From Cronobacter malonaticus LMG 23826 (GTDB lineage Bacteria; Pseudomonadota; Gammaproteobacteria; Enterobacterales; Enterobacteriaceae), in assembly GCF_001277215.2 (NCBI RefSeq), contig NZ_CP013942.1:1-52622 (forward strand): a stretch of 52,622 nucleotides of DNA, given 5' to 3'. The notes below the pieces were generated by a model. That model was not told the origin of the DNA. It worked only from the letters and a program-made list of their open reading frames with translations, and searched no databases. Numbering within the stretch: position 1 is the stretch's first letter; every line of letters begins with the position of its first letter. The translations under genes were made by a program, and so were the position numbers. This document shows positions 15,968 to 25,260 of this stretch, one piece after another.

Positions 15968-16194
15968 AGGTCAAATCGTCCTTCGTCGCTGACCACGTCG
16001 GCGCGCTCCGCCATAAAGTCCGGATCTGCTTTGTCGAGCTGCGCGAAGGAGCCCCACGTCGGGCGGACGGGACGCAGGATGATACTGTCGCCTTCCCGGA
16101 TGATTTCCAGCTCGCTGACGCCCTCAAAATCCATATCCCGCGGCAGCCGGATAGCCCGGTTCTGGCCATTTTTAAATACAGACACAGTACGCAT
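15964..16194 (-). CDS. vapB: VapB/MvpA-type antitoxin
   Basis: The 76-residue antitoxin has an N-terminal swapped-hairpin (AbrB-like) DNA-binding fold (MRTVSVFKNGQNRAIRLPRDMDF) and an acidic C-terminal tail that binds VapC. ATG 16194 matches the usual start; a longer frame lacks family similarity. The VapBC complex represses the operon, and a palindromic repeat at 16265-16283 is the likely operator. The pair stabilises the plasmid by killing or arresting plasmid-free cells. Confidence 0.93.
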   Translation of the reverse strand: MRTVSVFKNGQNRAIRLPRDMDFEGVSELEIIREGDSIILRPVRPTWGSFAQLDKADPDFMAERADVVSDEGRFDL

Positions 16195-16264
16195 ACTCTT
16201 TCCTCTTCGGATACCCGGGCAGATCTGCCCGTACAGGTGCATTATACAAGGTTGAAAATGATTT

Positions 16265-16283
16265 GCATATGCCTAGCATATGC
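16265..16283. promoter_or_regulatory. Probable VapBC operator
   Basis: GCATATGC, itself a palindrome, occurs twice within 19 bp in GCATATGCCTAGCATATGC, about 70 bp upstream of vapB. The twofold symmetric sites on a helical repeat fit binding of dimeric VapB heads. Confidence 0.6.
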
Positions 16284-16373
16284 CTTTTTGTTTGCTTTAA
16301 TTTCTGGCAGTCGTCTCCGTCGTGACGCGATCCTGAATGGGGGGAGTTCCCCGATACCGACAGGAGTTTTGAA

Positions 16374-16586
16374 ATGTTTAATGACATTATCCCGCTGGCA
16401 CAGCTGGCATACAGAACGGAAGTGGCAAGAAGTGAGTACCGGGAAAAAGGTACCGAAAGTGCCTGGCGTAATTATGAGGACCTGTACCTGGCTCTCGGAT
16501 GCCGGGCAGTGTATCCGGGGCGGTTGACTGTCAGGTGCCCGATCGCGTTACTGTTGATGGTATTGCTGGCCATCGATGCAGAGTAA
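16374..16586 (+). CDS. Small hypothetical protein divergent from vapBC
   Basis: The 70-residue protein has an amphipathic N-terminal half (AYRTEVARSEYREKG) and a hydrophobic C-terminal segment, about residues 55-67 (CPIALLLMVLLAI), so it may be a small tail-anchored membrane protein. AGGAG lies 8 bases before ATG 16374. It shares the upstream region containing the vapB operator. No family is recognised. Confidence 0.5.
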   Translation: MFNDIIPLAQLAYRTEVARSEYREKGTESAWRNYEDLYLALGCRAVYPGRLTVRCPIALLLMVLLAIDAE

Positions 16587-16671
16587 ACCGGCAGCGGCTC
16601 CTGACTGCGAATACAGCCCGGAAACGGGCTGTATCTTCGTAGCAGTAACAGGCCGTACGGCGGTTACTGAT

Positions 16672-17232
16672 TTAATCTTGTTCCGTATATCCAATAACGA
16701 TTTTTTCCACGGGGCACCCGGGTTCCGTGTCGACCGCTCTGTTTTTCTCTTCCTCAAGGATTTGATCTGCCTTATCGCGGAGCCATACGTACATATCATC
16801 TCCACGTTCCCTGGACGACGAGAGTTTTATTGGACGCGTTTCTATGGGTCCTTCGACTTCCCCAATTCTTCGTAACAGGGTGCCTATCACCCCTTGCGAC
16901 TCGATGGGTTCACTCACGATGTAGTCCGGATATCCTTCAAACTGCTCCAGCGTCAAATCTATGTACTCACCGTCCAGCATGACAATTACATGGGCGTGAA
17001 CAGGCGAGTTTTCCAGCCTGCTGCCATTCATGTAAATAATGCAGGGATGGCCACATTTATTATCCGTGAGATACTGTGCAAGACAATTACTGGCCATATC
17101 GCAGCTGCCGTGCGGAAAATTATGCAACTCCGTTTCCCATCGTCCCAGGTGACGGCACTCCTCCGGGCAGTCCCGGGCCAGCTCCAGAGCCTTACGAAAA
17201 GCCCGGACTCGAAACTCAACATCTTCTCTCAC
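16672..17232 (-). CDS. Uncharacterised protein with papain-like Cys-His-Asp pattern
   Basis: The 186-residue protein has FPHGSCDMAS (Cys near residue 44, at the head of a helix), HAHVIVMLDG (His near residue 80 in a strand) and YIDLTLEQF (Asp near residue 92). The order Cys-helix, His-strand, Asp resembles the transglutaminase/NlpC papain-like fold. The reaction is unknown; a peptidase, amidase or deamidase is possible. It follows pifA on the same strand after about 66 bp, and pifA is itself directly coupled to pifC, so it may be a third gene of the pif operon. I do not know whether it corresponds to F pifB. Confidence 0.55.
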   Translation of the reverse strand: MREDVEFRVRAFRKALELARDCPEECRHLGRWETELHNFPHGSCDMASNCLAQYLTDNKCGHPCIIYMNGSRLENSPVHAHVIVMLDGEYIDLTLEQFEGYPDYIVSEPIESQGVIGTLLRRIGEVEGPIETRPIKLSSSRERGDDMYVWLRDKADQILEEEKNRAVDTEPGCPVEKIVIGYTEQD

Positions 17233-17298
17233 ACTCTTTCCCTCCGATAAAATTATCTGACCGGCATCGATGTTCCTCCTGGCCCGTTCTCACCGGTA

Positions 17299-19494
17299 TC
17301 AGTGTTCCTCATTCATCCGGATGGCATCCTCAATTGCTGCTGTCATTCCGGATAAAGCCGGTATTTGCTGCGCTTTTATGTCGCGTAATCTTTCCCGCAC
17401 AGGCACACCTAAAAAACGGCTCACATGATCAAGGTTAAGCTTCAGGTACTGACCCCGGTTGCTGCTGCTGACAGGCGTTCTGAGGTTAAGCAACATCTGC
17501 AGAAAAGCCCTGTCGGTCAGACTGATTTCGCAGGCCCACTCTCTGACAACTTCATCGCCCGCAAGCTCGGCCCATGCTGACAGGAAAATTGACAGGTAAG
17601 GAACTTGTGACAGTTCTTTCCGGATCCGCGTTTCTTTAAGCCGTGTAGTTAACGCCAGGCGTAGCTGCTCTGCCTCCTCGGCAGTAAAAGGTTCTGTCTT
17701 ATTCGTGCCTTGTGCGCTGTGCTTCCGCAGAAAATCACGCAGATATAATGCGGCCCATGCAAAGGCTTCTGCCTTACGGAAAAGACGGGAAATAAAACGT
17801 ACCGTCTCCCTGCGTCTCCCTGACATCAGCTGTTGTATCAGCTGCGTGACGAGTGAGTCGATACCGATGTCTTCCTGACGAAAAAAAAGATTTCTTTCAC
17901 GATAAAAGGGCAGGATGCGATCGCTACAGCGGAAAAAGAACGTCAGAAGATTGCGCTGAACCATGTCACCTGAATTTTCTGTGAGCCCAGGAGTGAGGCG
18001 CGTCAGGATATGCTCAAACCAGGTTCGGGAGGATATGCCGTTATCCGTAACGCTATCCAAAAGGCGTGCTTCCAGCGCAGAATAATCACTGGCCGCAAGC
18101 TCAATAATCTGCTGAATATCGGCGTCAGACATCACGTTCTGAGGAGCTGAAAATGAAAAATAATAGCGCCAGTAGGTACTGCTCCCCAGCCGGCGCTGAT
18201 TTGTGGCCTGCTCCGCCTCGGCCGGACGCTGGCTTTCAAACATCCGCAGGTGCTCTCTGTCAAATCCGGTAATGCCTGGCAGCCACGTAAGCAGTTCCCA
18301 CGGAGAAGCGGCCCTGGATGCTCCGAACTTCTCCAGTGCGGTGAAAAGCCTGTCGGTCAGTACCTTCGTCTCTTCCTCCCCAACCGAACCGTCACGACTG
18401 ACAACCACTGACCACGCGGTCAGGTAATCTTCAGTCCAGGCGGCAAACTCAGGATTTACGGTATTAATAAGCTGCAGAAGACACAAATCAGGAAAATACA
18501 CATAATCCCGCAGTCCGTGGTACCGGAAACGTATGGCATTGAGTGCATGGTTTACTTCCCGTGGGGTGGAAAGCCGCTCTCCGTAGACCTCGACAAATAG
18601 CGCCAGCAACCGCTCACTGTGTGCATCAGGCTCACGCCCGCTGACCTCGCGCCATATTAGAAGGGCGCTTTCACGAAACTGCCGACGCAGGGTAAAGCTC
18701 TCCGGTCGGGGAAGAGCAAATGACAGCGGGATTATTTTCTGCAGATAAAGCCGTCCGTCCGGTACCCCCAGCCCGTGTTCAACAGCATGTGCCAGCACCT
18801 CCCTGTCATAACACATGACATAGCGAAACCTGGAGAAATCAGCCACTGAACGAACCATACGTAATATTTCGACCGCCTGGGCGGGCTCCAGTCTGTCCAG
18901 ATCGTCAATAACGATGATAAAACTGATCCCAAGGCCTGTGATTTTATTTTCAAGCTCTGCGCGCAGTTCTGCTGCCGTTTTCTGCCGTTGTTGCAGGTCT
19001 GTCTCTCCCAGCGTCTCCATCACATCGGCGGCAATCCCCAATCCGGGCACGCCTAATTTACCGGCCAGACGAGCAACCGGGGCAAGCCTGCGGGAGGTCT
19101 GCTGCGCATAGTTAACCAGCGTACCGGTTACCGTCGTCACGTTACGTATATCCGCCTGAGCCGCGGTTTCATACTTCGCCAGCCTGCCCGCAATGGTCAG
19201 CAACAACGACGTTACCGGACTCTCGTCCGGAGAAATAAGCCACGGTGAAAACGGCACGATTTCGGTAGCAGCCGGAGCCTTCTGTCTGAGCCGGGCAGTC
19301 AGCAGGTTAAGGAGACTCGTTTTCCCTGATCCCCATTTGCCCTCGATACCGATAACGGTGCTGATATTTTCATCCAGTTCGCAAATGCTCCGGGCCAGCC
19401 CGTCCGCAATGGCTGAAAAACCATAGCGGTCATCTTCAGCTTTTATAACCGGCCCCTCAAAACCGGCACGTGAAAGTTCTGTTCCGGCAGCCAT
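17299..19494 (-). CDS. pifA: PifA, KAP-family P-loop NTPase (phage T7 exclusion)
   Basis: The 731-residue protein matches F-plasmid PifA in length and position after pifC. The KAP NTPase core shows Walker A at residues 52-59 (GKWGSGKT), an insert with hydrophobic helices at about 137-160 (APVARLAGKLGVPGLG), and Walker B at about 192-201 (IIVIDDLD). F PifA is a membrane-associated protein that aborts T7 growth when it meets gene 1.2 or capsid protein. Its ATG follows the pifC TAA with no gap, so translation is coupled. The gene is intact, with no frameshift seen. Confidence 0.93.
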   Translation of the reverse strand: MAAGTELSRAGFEGPVIKAEDDRYGFSAIADGLARSICELDENISTVIGIEGKWGSGKTSLLNLLTARLRQKAPAATEIVPFSPWLISPDESPVTSLLLTIAGRLAKYETAAQADIRNVTTVTGTLVNYAQQTSRRLAPVARLAGKLGVPGLGIAADVMETLGETDLQQRQKTAAELRAELENKITGLGISFIIVIDDLDRLEPAQAVEILRMVRSVADFSRFRYVMCYDREVLAHAVEHGLGVPDGRLYLQKIIPLSFALPRPESFTLRRQFRESALLIWREVSGREPDAHSERLLALFVEVYGERLSTPREVNHALNAIRFRYHGLRDYVYFPDLCLLQLINTVNPEFAAWTEDYLTAWSVVVSRDGSVGEEETKVLTDRLFTALEKFGASRAASPWELLTWLPGITGFDREHLRMFESQRPAEAEQATNQRRLGSSTYWRYYFSFSAPQNVMSDADIQQIIELAASDYSALEARLLDSVTDNGISSRTWFEHILTRLTPGLTENSGDMVQRNLLTFFFRCSDRILPFYRERNLFFRQEDIGIDSLVTQLIQQLMSGRRRETVRFISRLFRKAEAFAWAALYLRDFLRKHSAQGTNKTEPFTAEEAEQLRLALTTRLKETRIRKELSQVPYLSIFLSAWAELAGDEVVREWACEISLTDRAFLQMLLNLRTPVSSSNRGQYLKLNLDHVSRFLGVPVRERLRDIKAQQIPALSGMTAAIEDAIRMNEEH

Positions 19495-20580
19495 TTATAA
19501 ATCCCCGTACAGGGCGCGCAGCTCTGCCAGCACAGGGGCAGCGGCCGGCGCGTTCACTTCGGCCAGAAATGCCGTTTCCAGCGCCAGATAGTTGTCGGCC
19601 GTCATCGAGATATGGATGCCGCTCAGACCGAGGATGACATCAGTGCCTTCCGCGCGCGGAATATACACCGACACGTGCTTATCCCGGCTGTGCCAGCCGT
19701 GCAGCACCGGTTGCGCCGCCCGTGCCTGCAGCTGGCGAACCAGTGCGCTGAACACCTCCCAGCCCATCGCCGTCACCACGCACCCTGCCGACACAATAAG
19801 ACCAAAAGTGGGCGCCTCCCACTCCCTGCCGGGCAGCTGTGGCGCGCGGTTACCGCTTACCTGAACATGCAGACGGATATCACCGACCTCAGCCGTCAGA
19901 TTCAGATCCTCAGTGACCAGTCCGGTCGCGGCCACCCAGGCCTTCATCTCCTGTTCATCCAGGGCCTGCGCCTTCACGACCAGCGGAAATATCAGCCGGA
20001 GCCGGTCAGGGCTGCAAATCTGCGCCAGAGCCTCATCGGGAAAGTTCTGCAGCTCAAGCGCCCCGGAGGAGAGCGGGCGAAGCAGGTACTCTGCCCAGGA
20101 GGGATCCACATGTCGGGGCATGACGGCCATAAAGCGCTGCGTTTCTTCCGGGTAGTTCTTCCCCGGAAAATCGAAGGTCCGGTTGATGTAAAAGGTGTCC
20201 ACCTCAATCTTATGCGCTTCGGCATAAAGCAGCGCGTCAAAGGTGATGTTCATGAGAGCCTCAATGACCGGCCAGCTCACGTAGCCGCTGCCGTACAGGC
20301 AGGCCCGGTGAGCATGGTCAAAGAGCCAGCGCAGCTCTGCATGTCTGAGGGTCTGGCGTCCGAAGAACTCGCCGCGGACGATTTTCCTGTAGAGCGATTC
20401 ACGTGTGCCGGCAGGATCGGCGTTCAGCGCCAGCGAATCGTCGCCCGGCGCCGCAGACATGAGCTTCTCCTCGATGAAGCGGCCCGCAAGGGCATTAACG
20501 GACGTGGCCTCGGCGGACGCACGGGACTTGAGGCTCTCGATCAGTTTTTTGGGAAAACGCAGGTTCAGCTGGCTCAGCAT
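19495..20580 (-). CDS. pifC: PifC, repressor of the pif operon and IncP transfer inhibitor
   Basis: The 361-residue protein resembles F PifC: an N-terminal ribbon-helix-helix (SQLNLRFPKKLIESLKSRA) followed by a large domain with AELRWLFDHAHRACLYG and WAEYLLRPLSSGALEL. In F it represses pif by binding pifO and also interferes with IncP plasmid transfer. ATG 20580 is preferred because GGAG stands 6 bases upstream; an ATG four codons earlier has no site. It is coupled to pifA and read from the palindromes at 20610-20655. Confidence 0.92.
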   Translation of the reverse strand: MLSQLNLRFPKKLIESLKSRASAEATSVNALAGRFIEEKLMSAAPGDDSLALNADPAGTRESLYRKIVRGEFFGRQTLRHAELRWLFDHAHRACLYGSGYVSWPVIEALMNITFDALLYAEAHKIEVDTFYINRTFDFPGKNYPEETQRFMAVMPRHVDPSWAEYLLRPLSSGALELQNFPDEALAQICSPDRLRLIFPLVVKAQALDEQEMKAWVAATGLVTEDLNLTAEVGDIRLHVQVSGNRAPQLPGREWEAPTFGLIVSAGCVVTAMGWEVFSALVRQLQARAAQPVLHGWHSRDKHVSVYIPRAEGTDVILGLSGIHISMTADNYLALETAFLAEVNAPAAAPVLAELRALYGDL

Positions 20581-20609
20581 GGGAGACTCCATATAGAAAA
20601 GATAATTGA

Positions 20610-20655
20610 TGCTATCATAGCACTTAGCTTGCTTATGTATTTATTATAAGCTTAT
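20610..20655. promoter_or_regulatory. Probable pif operator
   Basis: Two palindromes, TGCTATCATAGCA (20610-20622) and ATAAGCTTAT (20646-20655), lie upstream of pifC in AT-rich promoter DNA. The PifC N-terminal ribbon-helix-helix should bind dyad sites here. Confidence 0.55.
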
Positions 20656-20742
20656 TTTTAAGCATTGTGTGATGCGGCTAAGAGTTCTGCATGCTTTGGG
20701 ACATTATCTTTCATCACACCGGCTATTGATTTTTCCTGCTGA

Positions 20743-20768
20743 GATCCGAAAAAAGGTAAAGTCGGATC
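20743..20768 (+). repeat. 26-bp dyad element, copy 1
   Basis: It begins with GATCCGAAAAAAGG and ends CGGATC, with flanking bases extending the dyad to 9 bp (GAGATCCGA/TCGGATCTC). A copy with three differences lies at 50916-50941. It stands between pifC and arsR. Confidence 0.7.
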
Positions 20769-20843
20769 TCTGTAACACACATGTATTTTCCCCGGAAAGT
20801 AACGGACGTATACCAGCGTGACAGCGTCATCTGACACTTTCAC

Positions 20844-20863
20844 ACATTCGATTTTCCGAATGT
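20844..20863. promoter_or_regulatory. ArsR operator
   Basis: ACATTCG (20844-20850) and CGAATGT (20857-20863) form a perfect inverted repeat upstream of arsR, matching the symmetric site bound by plasmid ArsR repressors. Arsenite or antimonite binding releases ArsR. Confidence 0.75.
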
Positions 20864-20919
20864 ATGGTTGTTTTTTTTGTCTCCGGGCGTATGCTTTACG
20901 CAACCGAACAGGAGGAATA

Positions 20920-21270
20920 ATGACCCTTACAGCCCTTAAGCTTTTCAAAAACCTGTCCGATGAAACCCGTCTGGGTATTGTCCTGCTGCTCAGGGAGATG
21001 GGAGAACTGTGCGTCTGCGATTTCTGCACGGCGTTGGATGAGTCCCAGCCCAAGATTTCCCGTCATCTGGCAATGCTCCGGGAAAGCGGTCTATTGCTGG
21101 ATCGCAAGCAGGGGAAATGGGTTCATTATCGCTTATCCCCGCATATTCCTTCCTGGGCTGCTCAGGTGATTGAGCAGGCCTGGTTAAGCCAACAGGACGA
21201 CGTACAGGCCATCGCCCGTAAGCTGGCATCGGCAAACTGCTCTGGTAGCGGTAAGGCTGTTTGCATCTAA
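20920..21270 (+). CDS. arsR: ArsR, arsenite-responsive repressor
   Basis: The 116-residue winged-helix repressor of the ArsR/SmtB family has the metal site C31-V-C33-D-F-C36 in the recognition-helix region, the three-cysteine arrangement of R773-type ArsR. GGAGG lies 5 bases before ATG 20920. It leads a complete arsRDABC operon and represses it from the dyad at 20844-20863. The C-terminus has additional cysteines (C108 and C115 region). Confidence 0.96.
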   Translation: MTLTALKLFKNLSDETRLGIVLLLREMGELCVCDFCTALDESQPKISRHLAMLRESGLLLDRKQGKWVHYRLSPHIPSWAAQVIEQAWLSQQDDVQAIARKLASANCSGSGKAVCI

Positions 21271-21321
21271 AAAAAATTTGCCTGAACATATGTGTTTTTT
21301 CGAATGTATGAGGTATTCAGA

Positions 21322-21684
21322 ATGAAGACGTTAACGGTGTTTGACCCGGCAATGTGCTGCAGTACCGGTGTATGTGGTTCAGATGTCGATCAGGTTCTGG
21401 TTGATTTTTCTGCTGATGTGCAGTGGCTGAAAGAACGTGGTGTACAGGTTGAACGTTACAACCTGGCGCAGCAGCCCATGAGCTTTGTTCACAATGAGAA
21501 AGCGAAATCCTTCCTCGACGTATCCGGCGCAGAAGGGCTTCCGCTGCTGTTGCTGGACGGCGAAACGGTGATGGCTGGGCGATACCCAAAACGCGCTGAG
21601 CTGGCTCGCTGGTTCGGTATTCCGCTGGAGAAGGTAGGGTTAGCTCCCACCAGTTGCTGTGGTGGTAATACTTCCTGTTGCTGA
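21322..21684 (+). CDS. arsD: ArsD, arsenite metallochaperone
   Basis: The 120-residue protein has C12, C13 and C18 (MCCSTGVC), the thiols that carry As(III) to ArsA, and the usual C-terminal CC pairs (TSCC, then a final CC). ATG 21322 begins the conserved MKTLTVFDP; an in-frame ATG 30 bases earlier is less likely. It delivers trivalent arsenic or antimony to ArsA and weakly represses the operon. It ends just before arsA. Confidence 0.96.
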   Translation: MKTLTVFDPAMCCSTGVCGSDVDQVLVDFSADVQWLKERGVQVERYNLAQQPMSFVHNEKAKSFLDVSGAEGLPLLLLDGETVMAGRYPKRAELARWFGIPLEKVGLAPTSCCGGNTSCC

Positions 21685-21701
21685 ATATGTCAGGAGGACA
21701 T

Positions 21702-23453
21702 ATGAAATTCTTACAGAATATCCCGCCTTACCTGTTTTTTACTGGCAAGGGAGGTGTAGGAAAAACTTCCATTTCCTGCGCGACGGCTATCCGCCTTGCC
21801 GAACAGGGTAAGCGGGTTTTGCTGGTCAGTACCGACCCGGCCTCCAATGTCGGTCAGGTATTCGATCAGGCTATCGGTAACACGATTCGCCCTGTGACAG
21901 CAGTTCCTGCAATTTCCGCACTGGAGATTGACCCGCAGGAAGCCGCCCGGCAATATCGGGCCAGAATCGTTGATCCTATCAAAGGTCTTTTGCCTGATGA
22001 CGTTGTTAACAGTATCAGCGAGCAGCTTTCAGGAGCCTGTACGACTGAGATTGCTGCGTTCGATGAATTCACGGGCTTACTAACAGACGCTTCCCTGCTG
22101 ACCCGCTTTGATCACATCATTTTTGATACAGCGCCGACGGGCCACACGATTCGTCTGCTCCAGCTTCCCGGTGCCTGGAGTAGCTTCATTGAAAGTAATC
22201 CAGATGGTGCTTCCTGTCTTGGCCCAATGGCCGGGCTGGAAAAGCAGCGTGAGCAGTATGCTCATGCGGTAGAGGCTTTGTCCGATCCTGAACGTACCCG
22301 CCTGGTTCTGGTTGCACGACTGCAAAATTCTACGCTGCAGGAAGTCGCCCGCACTCATGAGGAACTGGCTGAGATTGGCCTGAAAAATCAATATCTTGTG
22401 ATTAATGGTGTGCTGCCTGAAGCCGAAGCTGAACATGACGCCCTGGCCGCGGCGATATGGCAACGTGAGCAGGAGGCACTGGCAAATCTTCCTGCCGGTT
22501 TATCTGAGCTACCGACAGATACCCTGTTACTCCAGCCAGTCAATATGGTTGGTGTTTCAGCATTGAAGGGACTGCTGGATACCCGTTCTGAGGCATTACC
22601 GCTCCCGGTAACGAATATCCTGTACACGCCTGAAAACTTATCTCTCTCTGGCCTGGTCGATGATATCGCTCGCAGTGAACACGGCCTGATTATGCTGATG
22701 GGCAAAGGTGGTGTAGGGAAAACCACGATGGCTGCTGCCATCGCCGTCAGGCTGGCAGACATGGGATTTGACGTGCATCTCACGACCTCTGATCCTGCTG
22801 CGCACCTGAGTACAACGCTGAACGGCAGCCTCAAAAACCTGCAGGTCAGCCGCATCAACTCTCACGATGAAACCGAACGCTATCGCCAGCATGTTCTTGA
22901 GACGAAGGGAAGAGATCTGGACGAAGCAGGGAAACGGTTACTGGAAGAGGATTTACGCTCTCCCTGTACAGAAGAAATTGCCGTGTTTCAGGCCTTCTCC
23001 CGTGTAATTCGTGAAGCGGGTAAGCGCTTTGTTGTCATGGATACCGCCCCTACCGGACACACGCTGCTGTTGCTGGATGCGACCGGGGCTTACCACCGAG
23101 AGATTGCCAAAAAAATGGGGAGTAAAGGTCATTTTACTACCCCCATGATGCAGCTTCAGGACCCGGATAGAACCAAAGTTCTGCTGGTTACGCTTCCTGA
23201 AACCACACCGGTCCTGGAAGCGGCAAACCTGCAGGCTGACCTTGAAAGAGCGGGGATTCATCCGTGGGGCTGGATTATCAATAACAGCCTTTCCATTGCG
23301 GATACGCGTTCTCCGTTGCTTTGTCAGCGTGCTCATCAGGAATTGCCTCAGATTGAGGCTGTTAAGGATCAGCATGCTGACCGTATAGCGCTTGTTCCGG
23401 TGCTGGCGTCAGAGCCCGCCGGTATTGAAAAGCTCAGAGAGTTGATGAGCTAA
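21702..23453 (+). CDS. arsA: ArsA, arsenite-stimulated ATPase of the ArsAB pump
   Basis: The 583-residue, two-domain ATPase is full length. Each half has a P-loop, GKGGVGKTS near residue 15 and GKGGVGKTT near residue 335, and each has the DTAPTGHT signal sequence. Metal-site cysteines are present in SGACTTE, PDGASCLGP and RSPCTEE. It energises ArsB at the inner membrane. AGGAGG lies close before ATG 21702. A diverged 3' fragment of another arsA lies inverted at 25812-26165. Confidence 0.97.
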   Translation: MKFLQNIPPYLFFTGKGGVGKTSISCATAIRLAEQGKRVLLVSTDPASNVGQVFDQAIGNTIRPVTAVPAISALEIDPQEAARQYRARIVDPIKGLLPDDVVNSISEQLSGACTTEIAAFDEFTGLLTDASLLTRFDHIIFDTAPTGHTIRLLQLPGAWSSFIESNPDGASCLGPMAGLEKQREQYAHAVEALSDPERTRLVLVARLQNSTLQEVARTHEELAEIGLKNQYLVINGVLPEAEAEHDALAAAIWQREQEALANLPAGLSELPTDTLLLQPVNMVGVSALKGLLDTRSEALPLPVTNILYTPENLSLSGLVDDIARSEHGLIMLMGKGGVGKTTMAAAIAVRLADMGFDVHLTTSDPAAHLSTTLNGSLKNLQVSRINSHDETERYRQHVLETKGRDLDEAGKRLLEEDLRSPCTEEIAVFQAFSRVIREAGKRFVVMDTAPTGHTLLLLDATGAYHREIAKKMGSKGHFTTPMMQLQDPDRTKVLLVTLPETTPVLEAANLQADLERAGIHPWGWIINNSLSIADTRSPLLCQRAHQELPQIEAVKDQHADRIALVPVLASEPAGIEKLRELMS

Positions 23454-23500
23454 TTTTTTGACATATACAGGGCGACAAAGTCGCCCTGTCAGGAGGTTTT

Positions 23501-24790
23501 ATGTTACTGGCAGGCGCTATTTTTGTCCTGACCATTGTTTTGGTTATCTGGCAACCAAAGGGATTAGGGATCGGCTGGAGTGCAATGCTGGGCGCGGGAC
23601 TGGCTCTGATATCTGGCGTTGTGCATGTGGGCGATATTCCGGTGGTGTGGAATATCGTCTGGAACGCGACGGCGACCTTTATTGCCGTAATTATTATCAG
23701 CCTGCTGCTTGATGAGTCCGGCTTTTTCGAATGGGCGGCATTGCATGTTTCGCGCTGGGGTAACGGTCGTGGCCGTTTGCTCTTTACGTATATCGTTCTG
23801 CTTGGTGCAGCGGTGGCGGCACTGTTTGCCAACGATGGTGCGGCACTTATTCTGACGCCGATAGTCATCGCCATGCTGCTGGCATTAGGGTTCAGCAAAG
23901 GCACGACACTGGCATTCGTCATGGCTGCCGGGTTTATTGCCGATACATCCAGCCTGCCGCTTATCGTGTCCAACCTGGTTAACATCGTTTCTGCAGACTT
24001 CTTTGGACTGGGCTTCACCGAGTATGCGTCGGTAATGGTGCCGGTGGATATTGCAGCCATTGTTGCCACGCTGGTTATGCTGCATCTGTTCTTCCGCAAG
24101 AATATCCCACCGACTTACGACCTGTCTCTTCTGAAAGCACCGGCAAAAGCGATTAAAGATCTGGCAACCTTCAGAACCGGCTGGATAGTTTTAATACTTC
24201 TGCTGGTTGGGTTCTTTGTCCTTGAGCCGCTCGGTATTCCCGTTAGCGCGATTGCGGCTGTTGGCGCTGTGATCCTGTTTGCAGTAGCTAAACGAGGCCA
24301 TGCCATTAACACTGGCAAAGTGCTGCGCGGCGCGCCATGGCAGATCGTCATCTTCTCATTGGGGATGTACCTGGTGGTCTACGGTCTGCGCAACGCCGGG
24401 CTAACCGAATACCTTTCAGGTGTGCTGAATGTACTGGCGGATAAAGGACTCTGGGCTGCGACGCTGGGTACTGGCTTCCTGACGGCCTTCCTGTCTTCCA
24501 TCATGAACAACATGCCTACCGTGCTGGTTGGCGCTCTTTCTATCGATGGAAGCACCGCAACAGGCGTTATCAAAGAAGCGATGATCTACGCCAACGTGAT
24601 TGGCTGCGATCTGGGACCTAAAATTACACCTATTGGTAGCCTGGCAACGCTGCTCTGGCTGCATGTCCTTTCACAGAAGAATATGACCATCACCTGGGGA
24701 TACTATTTCCGCACCGGGATCGTTATGACTCTGCCTGTGCTGTTTGTAACGCTGGCAGCGCTGGCGTTACGTCTCTCTTTCACTTTGTAA
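23501..24790 (+). CDS. arsB: ArsB, arsenite/antimonite efflux permease
   Basis: The 429-residue inner-membrane carrier has about twelve hydrophobic segments and the conserved [14 protein letters not shown] motif and [11 protein letters not shown]. It exports As(III) or Sb(III) by proton exchange alone or by ATP with ArsA. AGGAGG lies 6 bases before ATG. The gene is intact and in operon order. Confidence 0.97.
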   Translation: MLLAGAIFVLTIVLVIWQPKGLGIGWSAMLGAGLALISGVVHVGDIPVVWNIVWNATATFIAVIIISLLLDESGFFEWAALHVSRWGNGRGRLLFTYIVLLGAAVAALFANDGAALILTPIVIAMLLALGFSKGTTLAFVMAAGFIADTSSLPLIVSNLVNIVSADFFGLGFTEYASVMVPVDIAAIVATLVMLHLFFRKNIPPTYDLSLLKAPAKAIKDLATFRTGWIVLILLLVGFFVLEPLGIPVSAIAAVGAVILFAVAKRGHAINTGKVLRGAPWQIVIFSLGMYLVVYGLRNAGLTEYLSGVLNVLADKGLWAATLGTGFLTAFLSSIMNNMPTVLVGALSIDGSTATGVIKEAMIYANVIGCDLGPKITPIGSLATLLWLHVLSQKNMTITWGYYFRTGIVMTLPVLFVTLAALALRLSFTL

Positions 24791-24802
24791 TGAGATACTG
24801 AT

Positions 24803-25228
24803 ATGAGCAACATCACCATTTATCACAACCCGGCCTGCGGCACGTCGCGTAATACGCTGGAGATGATCCGCAACAGTGGTAATGAACCGACCGTTATTCA
24901 TTACCTTGAAAATCCACCGTCACGCGATGAGCTGGTCAAACTCATTGCAGATATGGGCATTTCAGTCCGGGCTTTGCTGCGCAAAAACGTCGAGCCTTAT
25001 GAAGAACTGGGGCTTGCGGAAGATAAGTTTACTGACGATCAGTTAATCGATTTTATGCTTCAGCATCCGATCCTGATTAACCGTCCGATTGTGGTGACAC
25101 CGTTGGGAACGCGTCTGTGCCGCCCTTCCGAAGTGGTACTGGATATTCTTCCGGATGCGCAAAAAGGCGCATTTGCTAAGGAAGACGGCGAGAAAGTAGT
25201 AGATGAGGCAGGGAAACGGCTGAAATAA
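24803..25228 (+). CDS. arsC: ArsC, glutaredoxin-dependent arsenate reductase
   Basis: The 141-residue reductase has catalytic C12 in YHNPACGTSRNT and the conserved arginines in ALLRKN, INRPI and TRLCRP. It reduces arsenate to arsenite for export, using glutathione and glutaredoxin. It is the last gene of the operon, and a strong hairpin terminator follows 3 bases later. Confidence 0.97.
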   Translation: MSNITIYHNPACGTSRNTLEMIRNSGNEPTVIHYLENPPSRDELVKLIADMGISVRALLRKNVEPYEELGLAEDKFTDDQLIDFMLQHPILINRPIVVTPLGTRLCRPSEVVLDILPDAQKGAFAKEDGEKVVDEAGKRLK

Positions 25229-25230
25229 CC

Positions 25231-25253
25231 GAAAGGGGGCGATGCCCCCTTTC
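25231..25253 (+). terminator. Terminator of the ars operon
   Basis: GAAAGGGGGC (25231-25240), loop GAT, GCCCCCTTTC (25244-25253): a 10-bp perfect stem directly after arsC. The T tract is short, but the A-rich and T-rich sides of the stem help. Confidence 0.8.
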
Positions 25254-25260
25254 TCCTGCC

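Noticed and set aside
19612..20649. 345-codon plus-strand frame
   Set aside because: Antisense shadow of pifC in GC-rich DNA.
20658..21053. 131-codon minus-strand frame across the arsR promoter
   Set aside because: It covers the ArsR operator and the arsR start; at most its last 40 codons could be a relic, which I cannot support.
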